IMG/VR virus record: IMGVR_UViG_3300031269_000071
Coordinates: 1-28,745 of that record
DNA from: a virus
DNA: 28,745 bases
Strand: one strand, 5' to 3'
In this document: positions 15,864-22,638 of the stretch, in pieces
How positions within the stretch are numbered: the first letter of the stretch is position 1
Layout: each line of letters begins with the position of its first letter
Made by a program: the position numbers and the translations under genes
The notes under the pieces: generated by a model
What the model was told of the DNA's origin: nothing
Database searches by the model: none
What the model saw: only the letters and a program-made list of their open reading frames with translations

Positions 15864-16138
15864 AAATGCTTGATGGCGTGTTCTTCCTAAAGGATGAGCC
15901 TGAGTCTGCTTCCGGTCCCGACTGGAAGTTTAGGCGCAAGGTAATCTTTGGCTCTTACCGCTTGGGTTTTGCTATGATTATCTTTGGTGCATTGACTTTC
16001 CTTGTTGATCAATGGGGAGTAGGGGTAACACTAATAACTGGCGGAGTCTCACTCATCTCCATCATCACAACCGCTTACACCTTGAGTGCATCTTATGAAG
16101 ATGTCAAGTTATACAAAAACGAAGGAACGGATTACTAA
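15842..16138 (+). CDS. Two-segment membrane protein, holin candidate
   Basis: Two ATGs lie close together at 15836 and 15842. GAGGT at 15831-15835 leaves six bases to the second and none to the first, so I choose 15842 (98 residues). Hydrophobic segments lie near residues 39-56 (GFAMIIFGALTFLV) and 61-82 (VTLITGGVSLISIITTAY), with a charged C-terminal tail. Together with its place between the endolysin and a second holin-like gene, this suggests a class II holin or antiholin. It overlaps the end of the endolysin gene by 22 bases, and its stop overlaps the next ATG (TAATG). Confidence 0.6.
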   Translation: MLQKTLIKMLDGVFFLKDEPESASGPDWKFRRKVIFGSYRLGFAMIIFGALTFLVDQWGVGVTLITGGVSLISIITTAYTLSASYEDVKLYKNEGTDY

Positions 16139-16341
16139 TGAAACTAATTACAAAGGAGTTTGTCAGCTACAGTGCTGAACGAGCTATTAAAACTTTTGCC
16201 CAAACAGCTATCGCAGCACTAGGTGCTGGAAGCATTGGGCTACTGACCATCGATTACGTCAACCTGTTTAGTGTTGCCGGCGGAGCTGCTCTACTATCTC
16301 TCTTGACCTCTGTGGTAACCACCACGAGCGTTAAGAAATAA
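16138..16341 (+). CDS. Holin, r1t-like
   Basis: The 67-residue protein has the pattern AERAIKTFAQTAIAALGAG followed by a second hydrophobic segment SVAGGAALLSLLTSVVT and a short basic end VKK. The 'ERAIKTFAQT' block and two membrane helices are typical of r1t-type holins found in many actinobacterial phages, which form membrane lesions and let the endolysin out. It is the last gene of the rightward block, joined to the previous gene by TAATG, and is followed by the bidirectional terminator. Confidence 0.8.
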   Translation: MKLITKEFVSYSAERAIKTFAQTAIAALGAGSIGLLTIDYVNLFSVAGGAALLSLLTSVVTTTSVKK

Positions 16342-16388
16342 CTGTCTTAGTTTTCTAAGGCGTTTACAGAGGAACAAACCCGACAAGC

Positions 16389-16423
16389 AAAAAGCCCCCT
16401 GCAGAGGTGACAGGGGGCTTTTT
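16389..16423. terminator. Bidirectional intrinsic terminator between convergent blocks
   Basis: AAAAAGCCCCCTG (16389-16401) and CAGGGGGCTTTTT (16411-16423) are a perfect 13-bp inverted repeat with a nine-base loop. The A-run on one side and T-run on the other allow termination from both directions. It sits between the holin stop and the last gene of the leftward block. Confidence 0.92.
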
Positions 16424-16428
16424 CGTTT

Positions 16429-16644
16429 CTAGTCTTGTTCGTCTTCGTCTTCGTAGTGCTCTTCTTGGTGACTCTTGTCCATTACTGCGTAGTTACAATA
16501 AGCGCAGTCTGGGATTCCTACCTCACAGTACCTGTCACAGTGTGGACAAGAGAAGTTATTGTCTTCGCTCAATCTATAAACAGGCTGAGAGCAGCTGCAA
16601 ACGTATTGAATGGTTATGTCTATGTCTAACATCTCGTTGTGCAT
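16429..16644 (-). CDS. Small zinc-ribbon protein, function unknown
   Basis: I place the start at the ATG at 16644, giving 71 residues; it lies 17 bases past the previous stop. The reading frame is open further upstream to 16812, but that would overlap the phosphoesterase by about 150 bases. Another ATG at 16632 is also possible; none has a strong ribosome site. Cysteines at 16, 18, 33, 36, 40, 47 and 50 (VCSCSQ, FSCPHCDRYC, DCAYC) form one or two zinc sites. The tail is very acidic (EEHYEDEDEQD). Its function is not known to me. Confidence 0.6.
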   Translation of the reverse strand: MHNEMLDIDITIQYVCSCSQPVYRLSEDNNFSCPHCDRYCEVGIPDCAYCNYAVMDKSHQEEHYEDEDEQD

Positions 16645-16661
16645 AGAAGTAACGTAAGGAC

Positions 16662-17978
16662 CTAAGCCAATATCTGCTTGTCCTGAAAACGGGTCGTTGG
16701 GGTAACCACCCAGCTTAGCATTCCACTTCTTGCGGAGTGACCCGTCATTTCCTTGAAAAAGGCGCTTCCACCATCCATTGCCGGTGTTTGAACCCATAGC
16801 GTTTTGCCCCAATCTTCACAAGCGTTGTGATGGAAATGATGTGTAACTAAAACATCTGCCATACCGACTTCGTGCCGGTTGGCAGCCATAATCTTAAACC
16901 AGTTAAAGACCTTGTTCCTAACGTTACCAGCACCACGCCCGTAGACGCTACCGTGTGTGGTTCCGTAGTTCCAGCCTTGTATCTGGGTCAAGATTGATTC
17001 TTCCTCCTGTGCAATCTGGAAGGAGACGTGTTTCATGTTCTTATCCGCTTGCAATCCGACTTCTGCCATTTCAAATACCAGCAGGTCGTCATTGTCACCA
17101 GTAGCAGTTTTCTTGCCGTTGATGCGATTCTCGCCGTGATTTCCCGGCACAACTACAACACGCACACTCTTGAACTGAGGAGCTAGCTGGTGTAGTCCTG
17201 ACAGGATAGTTGCAACTGTAAATCTAATCTGATCTCTGCGGTGCATATCTAGGTGGAATGATTGGTTTGGGTAAATAGTGCAACCCTCAATCATGTCACC
17301 TCCACCGATGATTACAAGCTCTTCGAGGTTTCGACCAATCTTGCGTAGCTCTTTGATTCTTGCATCGGCATCAGACATTGCAACCTTAAATCGCTCTGCA
17401 AAGGCTGGTGTCCCACCACCTTCTGCCTTGCCTGTTTGCCAGTCTGCCCAGTCAAGGACGAATGTTGATTTTTCGCCCCCCGTCTGGAAAGGCTTTCGTG
17501 CCTCAGACTTTAATCCCATTTGTTTGATAAGCGCCTCGGGATCGAGGTCAAGACGCTCTTGGTTTAGTTTGGAAACATTGAAAGAGTAAGTGTGCTTCCA
17601 AAGCATCTCATTTCGATCCCGAGACCAATACTGGCTGTGGCGTTCCTTTAGAACGCCATTGACCTCAACCTTAGCTGGGTCGTGTCCAAAGATGCGTAGG
17701 ATTTCTTCGTGGCTAATGTCGCTAAGCGCCTCGTCAAGACTTCCAGTGTTGAATACACCCTTGTCGCCATTCCATTCAATACTCTGAAGCTCTTCATTGA
17801 AATGCTTCTCTGCATTAGCAAAAGATATACAATTCTTTCGGTGATTATTTAAGGTCGACTTCGCAAACAATCCATACATAGTAGAAATTGTCCTGCTAGA
17901 AGTTTCCGAATTTACATCAGCCTTTAGTTGCGGATTACCGGTTTCTCTTATTGCCTCACATACTTTACAAGTTCGCAT
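16662..17978 (-). CDS. Metallophosphoesterase with N-terminal zinc/HTH-like segment
   Basis: The 438-residue protein has calcineurin-type metal motifs: D179-W-Q181 in ADWQTGK, G-D228-x2-E231 in GGGDMIEG, G-N280-H281-G-E in PGNHGEN, H342 in THGS and H380-H-x-H383 in VTHHFHH. A Gln replaces the usual His of the first motif. Enzymes of this group include Mre11-like nucleases and phosphatases; in phages they are tied to DNA processing, but the substrate is unproven. The first 50 residues hold C4-x2-C7 and H46-x3-C50 around a helix-turn-helix-like stretch (ISTMYGLFAKSTLNNHRK), a possible DNA-binding module. It starts by TAATG overlap with the gene before it. Confidence 0.75.
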   Translation of the reverse strand: MRTCKVCEAIRETGNPQLKADVNSETSSRTISTMYGLFAKSTLNNHRKNCISFANAEKHFNEELQSIEWNGDKGVFNTGSLDEALSDISHEEILRIFGHDPAKVEVNGVLKERHSQYWSRDRNEMLWKHTYSFNVSKLNQERLDLDPEALIKQMGLKSEARKPFQTGGEKSTFVLDWADWQTGKAEGGGTPAFAERFKVAMSDADARIKELRKIGRNLEELVIIGGGDMIEGCTIYPNQSFHLDMHRRDQIRFTVATILSGLHQLAPQFKSVRVVVVPGNHGENRINGKKTATGDNDDLLVFEMAEVGLQADKNMKHVSFQIAQEEESILTQIQGWNYGTTHGSVYGRGAGNVRNKVFNWFKIMAANRHEVGMADVLVTHHFHHNACEDWGKTLWVQTPAMDGGSAFFKEMTGHSARSGMLSWVVTPTTRFQDKQILA

Positions 17979-18805
17979 TATTTATCTAAGTTCAACTTAT
18001 TGGTCCACGTCTTGCCAGCGTCTCCACCCCAAGCGTCCCAAGCAACCCTACCCGGTGAGGGGTAGTTCTTTTCTCCTGCGTTGAACCCTTCTGCCTTTCT
18101 GTCTGTAGTGTGCCGAGCGAAGTAAGACTTCATTCTCACAGCGACTTCTCTGGTGACAGAGCCACCATTGGAGAGCTGTATTGCCCTACTACGACCAGTG
18201 TCGGTAAATCCGTCACCAGCCTTACCATCGGATATCCAGTTCACAGCTCTAGTAGCTGCATTCTGAACGCCCTCTGGAATTTTATACTTCTTCTCTGCTT
18301 CTCTAACTCTGATAGTTTCTTGAAAATACTGAGATGGTATCATCGCAAGACGGCACAGACCTTCTTCTTCTATGTCTGCATTGACAGCACTGCACTCAAA
18401 GTTTCCGTTTTCCTCGAAGTGAAAGACACAGTTGCCACACTTGATACCGTTTTCTTTTTCCTTGTTCTGTGCCGGTGACATATAGCCAGCGTAGACACTG
18501 CTACTGGGTCCTTGAAAGCGACCATATTGGCTCACAACGCCGATCATTGCATCGACAAGTGCTTTTTCATCACCTTCAAGTTGAACGTAAAGGTCTTGGC
18601 TAACTTCTTTAATTTGTCTTGCTTCGACCATTCGTTTGTCCCTTAGGTGTTCTCCGCCAATCTCAACCTTTTCCTTCTTGGAGATAGCAACCATTTGTTG
18701 AGTTGCTGACTTCTTGGTTGAATGAGCTGCAACAAGTTCAAAGTTCTCCCTGACTACTGCCCACTTCGGGCAATCAGGATGGGACTTTGTAACGTAGTAT
18801 TGCAA
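17978..18805 (-). CDS. Conserved phage protein with a four-Cys module, function unknown
   Basis: The only usable start in this frame is TTG at 18805; an in-frame stop lies just upstream and no ATG follows until residue 38. The 275-residue protein has three parts. Residues 1-50 (YYVTKSHPDCPKWAVV, then KKSATQQMVAIS) are a small module seen in other phages. Residues 120-155 hold C123-x2-C126, C138 and C151 with NGIKCGNCVFHF and GLCRLAMIP, resembling a small iron-sulfur (HiPIP-like) motif. Residues 174-270 hold DGFTDTGRSRAIQL, MKSYFARH and GRVAWDAWGGDAG, a repeated phage module of unknown role. Its place between resolvase and phosphoesterase suggests DNA metabolism. Confidence 0.7.
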   Translation of the reverse strand: MQYYVTKSHPDCPKWAVVRENFELVAAHSTKKSATQQMVAISKKEKVEIGGEHLRDKRMVEARQIKEVSQDLYVQLEGDEKALVDAMIGVVSQYGRFQGPSSSVYAGYMSPAQNKEKENGIKCGNCVFHFEENGNFECSAVNADIEEEGLCRLAMIPSQYFQETIRVREAEKKYKIPEGVQNAATRAVNWISDGKAGDGFTDTGRSRAIQLSNGGSVTREVAVRMKSYFARHTTDRKAEGFNAGEKNYPSPGRVAWDAWGGDAGKTWTNKLNLDK

Positions 18806-18806
18806 A

Positions 18807-19238
18807 CTATGTCCAGCCTTTCAAAAGAGTTGGCATGTGTCTTTTGTTCCTCAAGTAAATTATACCGTGACGTGTCGAATCATTGACGTGTTGCTGGCCA
18901 ACGGTGTAAAATCCCATCTTCTTTAGCCTTTGATCGTCGCACAGTGGCTTCAGCTTAGGCTCTTGGTAAACTATGTCAAACCCTTGATACAGAGCCTCTA
19001 AAGCCCCTATAATGTATGTCGGTGAAAGGTTGGCCCCGTGTATGCCCGGCCTAAGAGTGAAGGACTCACAAACAATTACGTCTATCGGCGTGTCGAAATC
19101 CTTTTGCCAAGCAATAAAACCACTCAAGTCGTCTTTGACCTGAATGGTTTCTATAATCGATATGGACTTCTCATCTGCCCTGAGCAGTGTTATGCCAGTA
19201 GTTCCTCCGGGATCTATGCTGAGAATTGTAGTAGTCAT
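18807..19238 (-). CDS. RuvC-like Holliday junction resolvase
   Basis: The 143-residue protein starts with the RNase H-fold strand ILSIDPGGTTG, giving the first metal ligand D9. E58 lies in VIVCESF, and the C-terminal helix VNDSTRHGIIYL supplies D120 and H124, the usual acidic pair position. Order and size match phage RuvC-type resolvases, which cut four-way DNA junctions made during replication and recombination and clear branches before packaging. It begins one base after the stop of a small upstream frame and ends just before the next gene. Confidence 0.8.
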   Translation of the reverse strand: MTTTILSIDPGGTTGITLLRADEKSISIIETIQVKDDLSGFIAWQKDFDTPIDVIVCESFTLRPGIHGANLSPTYIIGALEALYQGFDIVYQEPKLKPLCDDQRLKKMGFYTVGQQHVNDSTRHGIIYLRNKRHMPTLLKGWT

Positions 19239-19239
19239 A

Positions 19240-19380
19240 TTATAATTTTTGCACTAGGGCATAGCAGTGAAATGCTAGCGGGTATCTGTAGCCAGCTTGG
19301 AACTTGCTTGCGTGAAAGGCAACTGCTTCTGGATCTTTCTTGACATCTTCAAAACTGGCGTTCTTGTCGTAAGTGTCCAC
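19240..19380 (-). CDS. Small protein of unknown function between two larger genes
   Basis: A 46-residue frame begins at GTG (19380), directly after an in-frame TAA, and stops at 19240-19242, one base before the resolvase ATG. It reads MDTYDKNASFEDVKKDPEAV and ends FHCYALVQKL. It fills what would otherwise be a 110-base gap in a block where genes are packed end to end. Its composition is balanced, with a helix-like DPEAVAFHASKFQAGYRY stretch. The first 32 bases overlap the HTH gene in another frame. A weak GAAAG precedes the start. The evidence is position and composition only. Confidence 0.5.
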   Translation of the reverse strand: MDTYDKNASFEDVKKDPEAVAFHASKFQAGYRYPLAFHCYALVQKL

Positions 19381-19756
19381 TTAAAATCTTTCTGTGAATT
19401 GTTGACTTGGGTATTCCAGATATCCTTGAAAGCATATCGGCAGAAGTCCCGTCAGATGTAATCTTTTTTACTGTCTGCCAATCAACTTGGTCTATGTCTT
19501 GCTGAAAGATCAAGTCTCTAATCTCCTCAAGATGTTGGGGGTTTAGCTTACCACCGGTGCGAGAAGTCCTCTGGACAATTCTGCTAAGCGTTGCAGGGCT
19601 CTTGCCACACATATTGCTTATCTGCCTAATTGAGAATACGTTCTTCTCTGTAAGCTGCACAATTGTTCCACGCAACTCTTCTTCTCCATAAGAATCTGAG
19701 TTGTCTCTGAGCCTTATAGCCATTGCTATTGCGAATAAACTGTCTTGTTGTTTCAT
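19349..19756 (-). CDS. DNA-binding protein with two helix-turn-helix segments
   Basis: The 135-residue protein has two HTH-like stretches: SIRQISNMCGKSPATLSRIV at about 42-61 and SADMLSRISGIPKSTIHRKI at about 105-124. They resemble each other ('I S x x x G x x x x T I/L x R'), so the protein may be a duplicated DNA-binding module. It overlaps the primase-helicase stop by ATGA, so the two are made together. It could regulate early genes or bind the replication origin, perhaps at the repeat arrays near 25.3 kb; this is inference. No enzymatic motif is present. Confidence 0.7.
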   Translation of the reverse strand: MKQQDSLFAIAMAIRLRDNSDSYGEEELRGTIVQLTEKNVFSIRQISNMCGKSPATLSRIVQRTSRTGGKLNPQHLEEIRDLIFQQDIDQVDWQTVKKITSDGTSADMLSRISGIPKSTIHRKILSGHLRQERQF

Positions 19757-21966
19757 ACTTGGGTCTCCAAAAAGGTTTTGTGGTTGTCTACATAGAGCCT
19801 GAGTCTGCCCTGTGAGCGCAATGATTCGACCATCTCGTCAAACTCACGCTTACGCTTGGAACCAAACCGGCGGAACACTTCATCGAACCTAACCTTGCCA
19901 CCCTTGTTAGTCACAAAGGCTTCCAAATCATCGAGCTCTCTTTGCCACTCTGATTCACTAATTGATTGAGCCATACGAATCAGATTTGCAAACCAGTTTT
20001 CTGAGTAGTGAATTGCAACCAAGACGTGATGAATCTGAACTTCGTCACTCTTGTCATACATAGAAAGAAGAACTGCAATCTTCCAGATCGAAAGAGCAAG
20101 TCTCTGGCGAGATGGCTCGATTGACTCCTCTTGTGGGTGACCCTCAACGAACAGACCCATATCCCACTTGAACTGGTTGAACCTCTTGAGTGCATCATCG
20201 GTCATTCTGATTGGTCTAGGGAATGGAGCGCCCTTCTTTTCCCAGTAAAGCTTTGAGTGATACAAAGAAGCGACAATCTCATCCATCTCGTAATCTTGTG
20301 TGACTATCGATTGGTCTTCAGGGGCCTGTTCGATTGCCTCTTTCTCAAAGGTCTTCTCGGGAGCGTCTGCAACCACATAGAGGAATCGAGCTAGGAACCC
20401 AGAGCGGAAGTAGTCAGCAGTCAAAATTTCAGATACTTTACTGGTGATGCCCATCAAATACATAATGAAGTTTGTCTCTGCCCTGTCAGACTGAACCGCA
20501 GAAGTTGCTGTCTTGCCACCAGTAGACCGAATAACAACTGGCACAGAGCCGTCGTACAGCTCGGTGAACTGGTCGGCAGCGTTTGCCATATAAGTCTTAG
20601 TCATAAACTCTTTGAACATTCCCTGAACTTCGTCCCTGTGGAACATAGAAGTAAGACCATCACGGGCAGACAGGTGCTTGACCAATCCTTCTGCGGTCAC
20701 GTTAGAGCCGATGTCAATCTGATATCCAACGTAGTGCTCGTAAGCTCGAAGCATACGAAGCATTAGCTGTCGGGATGTTGACTTACGGCTAAGAGTTGTT
20801 TCGCCCAAGACCATAAACCAAAGGTTCAATCCGAGCTTTCCATACTTGGGTGTACCGTGCCCCGTGTCTGCAAAAGCAGAAGACAGAAGCGTAAAAGCAG
20901 ATGCGATCTGAAACTCTACAGCGCCATCGGTCTTCTTGCGAGCCCAAGAAACATATCGGTCAATGAATGTAGCTTGAGAGCTGGCAATCTCTCGCTCCTC
21001 AGGTGTTAGAAAGTCGATAGCTTTGGACTCATCGGTAGGCACAATAGAGTCAAGCTCTTCCAGCGCATCAAAGGGCTTGTCTGGAATATTGTAGGACTGC
21101 TCAGCTCTTTGGACTTCACGCCACAGGTCGCCATCAGCATCAGGTCGCTTCTGTCTAGTAGAGATGTGATACTTATTGCACTTAGCGTGACGTGCAACTG
21201 TGTAAACTTCTTCTGCCGTAAGACCTATGCGGAAAAGCTCAAGCTCAAGCCTCCAAAGGCGCTTAGATAAATCCGCCCCCACTGGTGGGGTGTCCATATA
21301 CAAAGACATAATGTTGCCGGTAGCTGGAATCTTTCCAAGCACCTCAATGATTGGGGGTGTATCTTTTGGTGCTTCAACGCTTCCTACTGAGTCAGGAGCA
21401 GGAGCAACATCTATATCTTTGTAGACATCCTCAAGCTCACCTATTGAATAGATCAATCCAGATGAGTCGCCAATAACGTCTTGGTTGTTCTCATACTTTG
21501 TGTTCTTGCTTCCCGGAATGCGTAGTAGCTTAGTTGGATTCCAACCAGACACGTCACAGCCTTGATTCCTGTGTGCGTATGCAATCTTCTTAGCTAAGTT
21601 AGCCACTCTTGTTGGGTCACCGGCGCTCTCAAGCATCCAGTATGAGTGCCAGCGACCTTCTGAGGTCTGCACGTTGATGCTTGGTGGCATCCTAAAGTTG
21701 TCTGGGTTGCAAGTATCGGAGTCGGCATAGACAGAAGAAACGGAGGTAGCGTGTTCACGAATGCGTCTTTTTTCTGCGAAAAGAATCGGAGAGAAGTAGA
21801 CATCCCCAGCAGACATTGACTCTGCATACTCGACCATCTCTGAGAACTCATCAGGGTAACTGAAGAACTTCTGCACAGTGGGTTGCCCATTAGAGTCTTT
21901 GGTGACCACGGTTGCGTAGCCCGCAGCCTCACCCAGTATTGACTCTAGAAACTCTTTTGCCTTCAT
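19753..21966 (-). CDS. Bifunctional primase-helicase (AEP primase plus DUF3987-like ATPase)
   Basis: The 737-residue protein joins two enzymes. The N-terminal third is an archaeo-eukaryotic-type primase: D82-x-D84 in VYADSDT, H107 in GRWHSYWML and KLLRIPGSKNTKY at about 146-158. The C-terminal part has a P-loop GETTLSRKST (388-397), followed by HRDEVQG (443-449) with the acidic Walker B pair D445-E446, as in DUF3987-type helicases. Together these would make primers and unwind the fork. The ribosome site AAGAGGAG sits seven bases before the ATG and is preceded by a long structured leader. No polymerase lies nearby in this window. Confidence 0.85.
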   Translation of the reverse strand: MKAKEFLESILGEAAGYATVVTKDSNGQPTVQKFFSYPDEFSEMVEYAESMSAGDVYFSPILFAEKRRIREHATSVSSVYADSDTCNPDNFRMPPSINVQTSEGRWHSYWMLESAGDPTRVANLAKKIAYAHRNQGCDVSGWNPTKLLRIPGSKNTKYENNQDVIGDSSGLIYSIGELEDVYKDIDVAPAPDSVGSVEAPKDTPPIIEVLGKIPATGNIMSLYMDTPPVGADLSKRLWRLELELFRIGLTAEEVYTVARHAKCNKYHISTRQKRPDADGDLWREVQRAEQSYNIPDKPFDALEELDSIVPTDESKAIDFLTPEEREIASSQATFIDRYVSWARKKTDGAVEFQIASAFTLLSSAFADTGHGTPKYGKLGLNLWFMVLGETTLSRKSTSRQLMLRMLRAYEHYVGYQIDIGSNVTAEGLVKHLSARDGLTSMFHRDEVQGMFKEFMTKTYMANAADQFTELYDGSVPVVIRSTGGKTATSAVQSDRAETNFIMYLMGITSKVSEILTADYFRSGFLARFLYVVADAPEKTFEKEAIEQAPEDQSIVTQDYEMDEIVASLYHSKLYWEKKGAPFPRPIRMTDDALKRFNQFKWDMGLFVEGHPQEESIEPSRQRLALSIWKIAVLLSMYDKSDEVQIHHVLVAIHYSENWFANLIRMAQSISESEWQRELDDLEAFVTNKGGKVRFDEVFRRFGSKRKREFDEMVESLRSQGRLRLYVDNHKTFLETQV

Positions 21967-22170
21967 TTTCTCTTCTCCTCTTAGAAGTGTAAATAAAAAT
22001 AGCTAGATAGGACTTACGATATCGAGCAACGAATTAGTGTTGTCCTATCCAGCAGTCCCCTTTTGGGAGTCGAACCCAATACGCCAACACGAAAGAGGAG
22101 GGAGGTTAGCGTAATCCAATAAGGGGGAATGTGCGTTGTTTACGAGTCGCACCCCTCGTTCGCCCGTTTG
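21967..22170 (-). promoter_or_regulatory. Structured leader with a tRNA-like core before primase-helicase
   Basis: This 204-base gap is non-coding and highly structured as leftward RNA. CCCCTT (22126-22121) pairs with AAGGGG (22062-22057). Inside lie a 9-bp hairpin TACGCTAAC/GTTGGCGTA (22113-22105 with 22088-22080, one G-U pair) and a T-arm-like hairpin TTGGG-TTCGACT-CCCAA (22079-22063) abutting the outer helix as in tRNA. The D-arm and a normal anticodon arm are missing. At the start, ACGAG/CTCGT and GTGCG/CGCAC stems compete for shared bases. The arrangement suggests a regulatory RNA, a degenerate tRNA or an attachment-site remnant. Confidence 0.45.
21991..22053 (-). terminator. Terminator-like hairpin in the primase leader
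   Basis: GCTGGATAGGAC (22053-22042) pairs with GTCCTATCTAGC (22013-22002) over 12 bp with one G-U pair and a 28-nt loop, then TATTTTTATTT follows. As leftward RNA this could end or attenuate transcription between the SSB-like gene and the primase-helicase. The long loop and the broken T-run make it weaker than the two clear terminators in the window. Confidence 0.4.
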
Positions 22171-22638
22171 TTACCAGACATCTCCGGACTCAGTTGCACC
22201 GATATCGGCAAGTGAAGAAGCGCCTGATACCGACTTGGCAAAGCCAGAGACATTGTTGTCAGCCGAGTAGTCACCCTCAGCTTCACGGATGGTTACCTTG
22301 ACATCAACTGCTTTTCCAAGCACATCTCTGACATCAGGAACCTCGAACTCGCCCTTTACATCGTAGTCAAGCGCTTGGAAGAAGCTCTGTGTCTTCCAGA
22401 AGTCACCTGCAACATAAAGTGGAATGTATGCAAACAAACGACGGTTCTCAGTAGGACCTTCGCTTACTCGTAGCTGAACATTCCAGCGTGGTTTTCCAGC
22501 GTTCTTGCCGGAGCGAACCTCCTCAGCCTTAGCGTCGAAGATCGTGCAAGAATAAGTTCCTGCTGGTATCGGACCTAAGTCCGATGTTTGTGATGTGTTT
22601 ACTACTGCATCCGTTGGGACGCTTATTGTAAATGACAT
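22171..22638 (-). CDS. Single-stranded DNA-binding-like protein (DUF669-like)
   Basis: The 155-residue protein has the pattern GPIPAGTYSCTIFDAKAEEV, GKPRWNVQLRV and RRLFAYIPLY of an OB-fold type phage SSB, then DVRDVLGKAVDVKVTIREA and a flexible Ser/Ala tail. It ends in an acidic, aromatic tip (ESGDVW), similar to the partner-binding tip of bacterial SSB. It lies directly behind the Sak4-like ATPase, joined by TAATG; annealing proteins of that type work with a cognate SSB. DUF669-type proteins are a related alternative name. Its role would be to protect single strands and aid recombination. Confidence 0.72.
   Translation of the reverse strand: MSFTISVPTDAVVNTSQTSDLGPIPAGTYSCTIFDAKAEEVRSGKNAGKPRWNVQLRVSEGPTENRRLFAYIPLYVAGDFWKTQSFFQALDYDVKGEFEVPDVRDVLGKAVDVKVTIREAEGDYSADNNVSGFAKSVSGASSLADIGATESGDVW

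Noticed and set aside
16645-16812. Upstream start for the zinc-ribbon gene
   Set aside because: It would overlap the phosphoesterase by 150 bases, and the added residues look like an out-of-frame reading of its C-terminus.
19038-19343. Plus-strand 101-residue frame over the resolvase start
   Set aside because: It runs against a block of coupled minus-strand genes and covers the resolvase catalytic Asp codon; no support from signals.
22056-22128. A functional phage tRNA gene on the minus strand
   Set aside because: The T-arm and acceptor-like helix fit, but the first acceptor pair is C-A, no D-arm with GG forms, and neither register gives a proper anticodon stem with U33 and a purine at 37.
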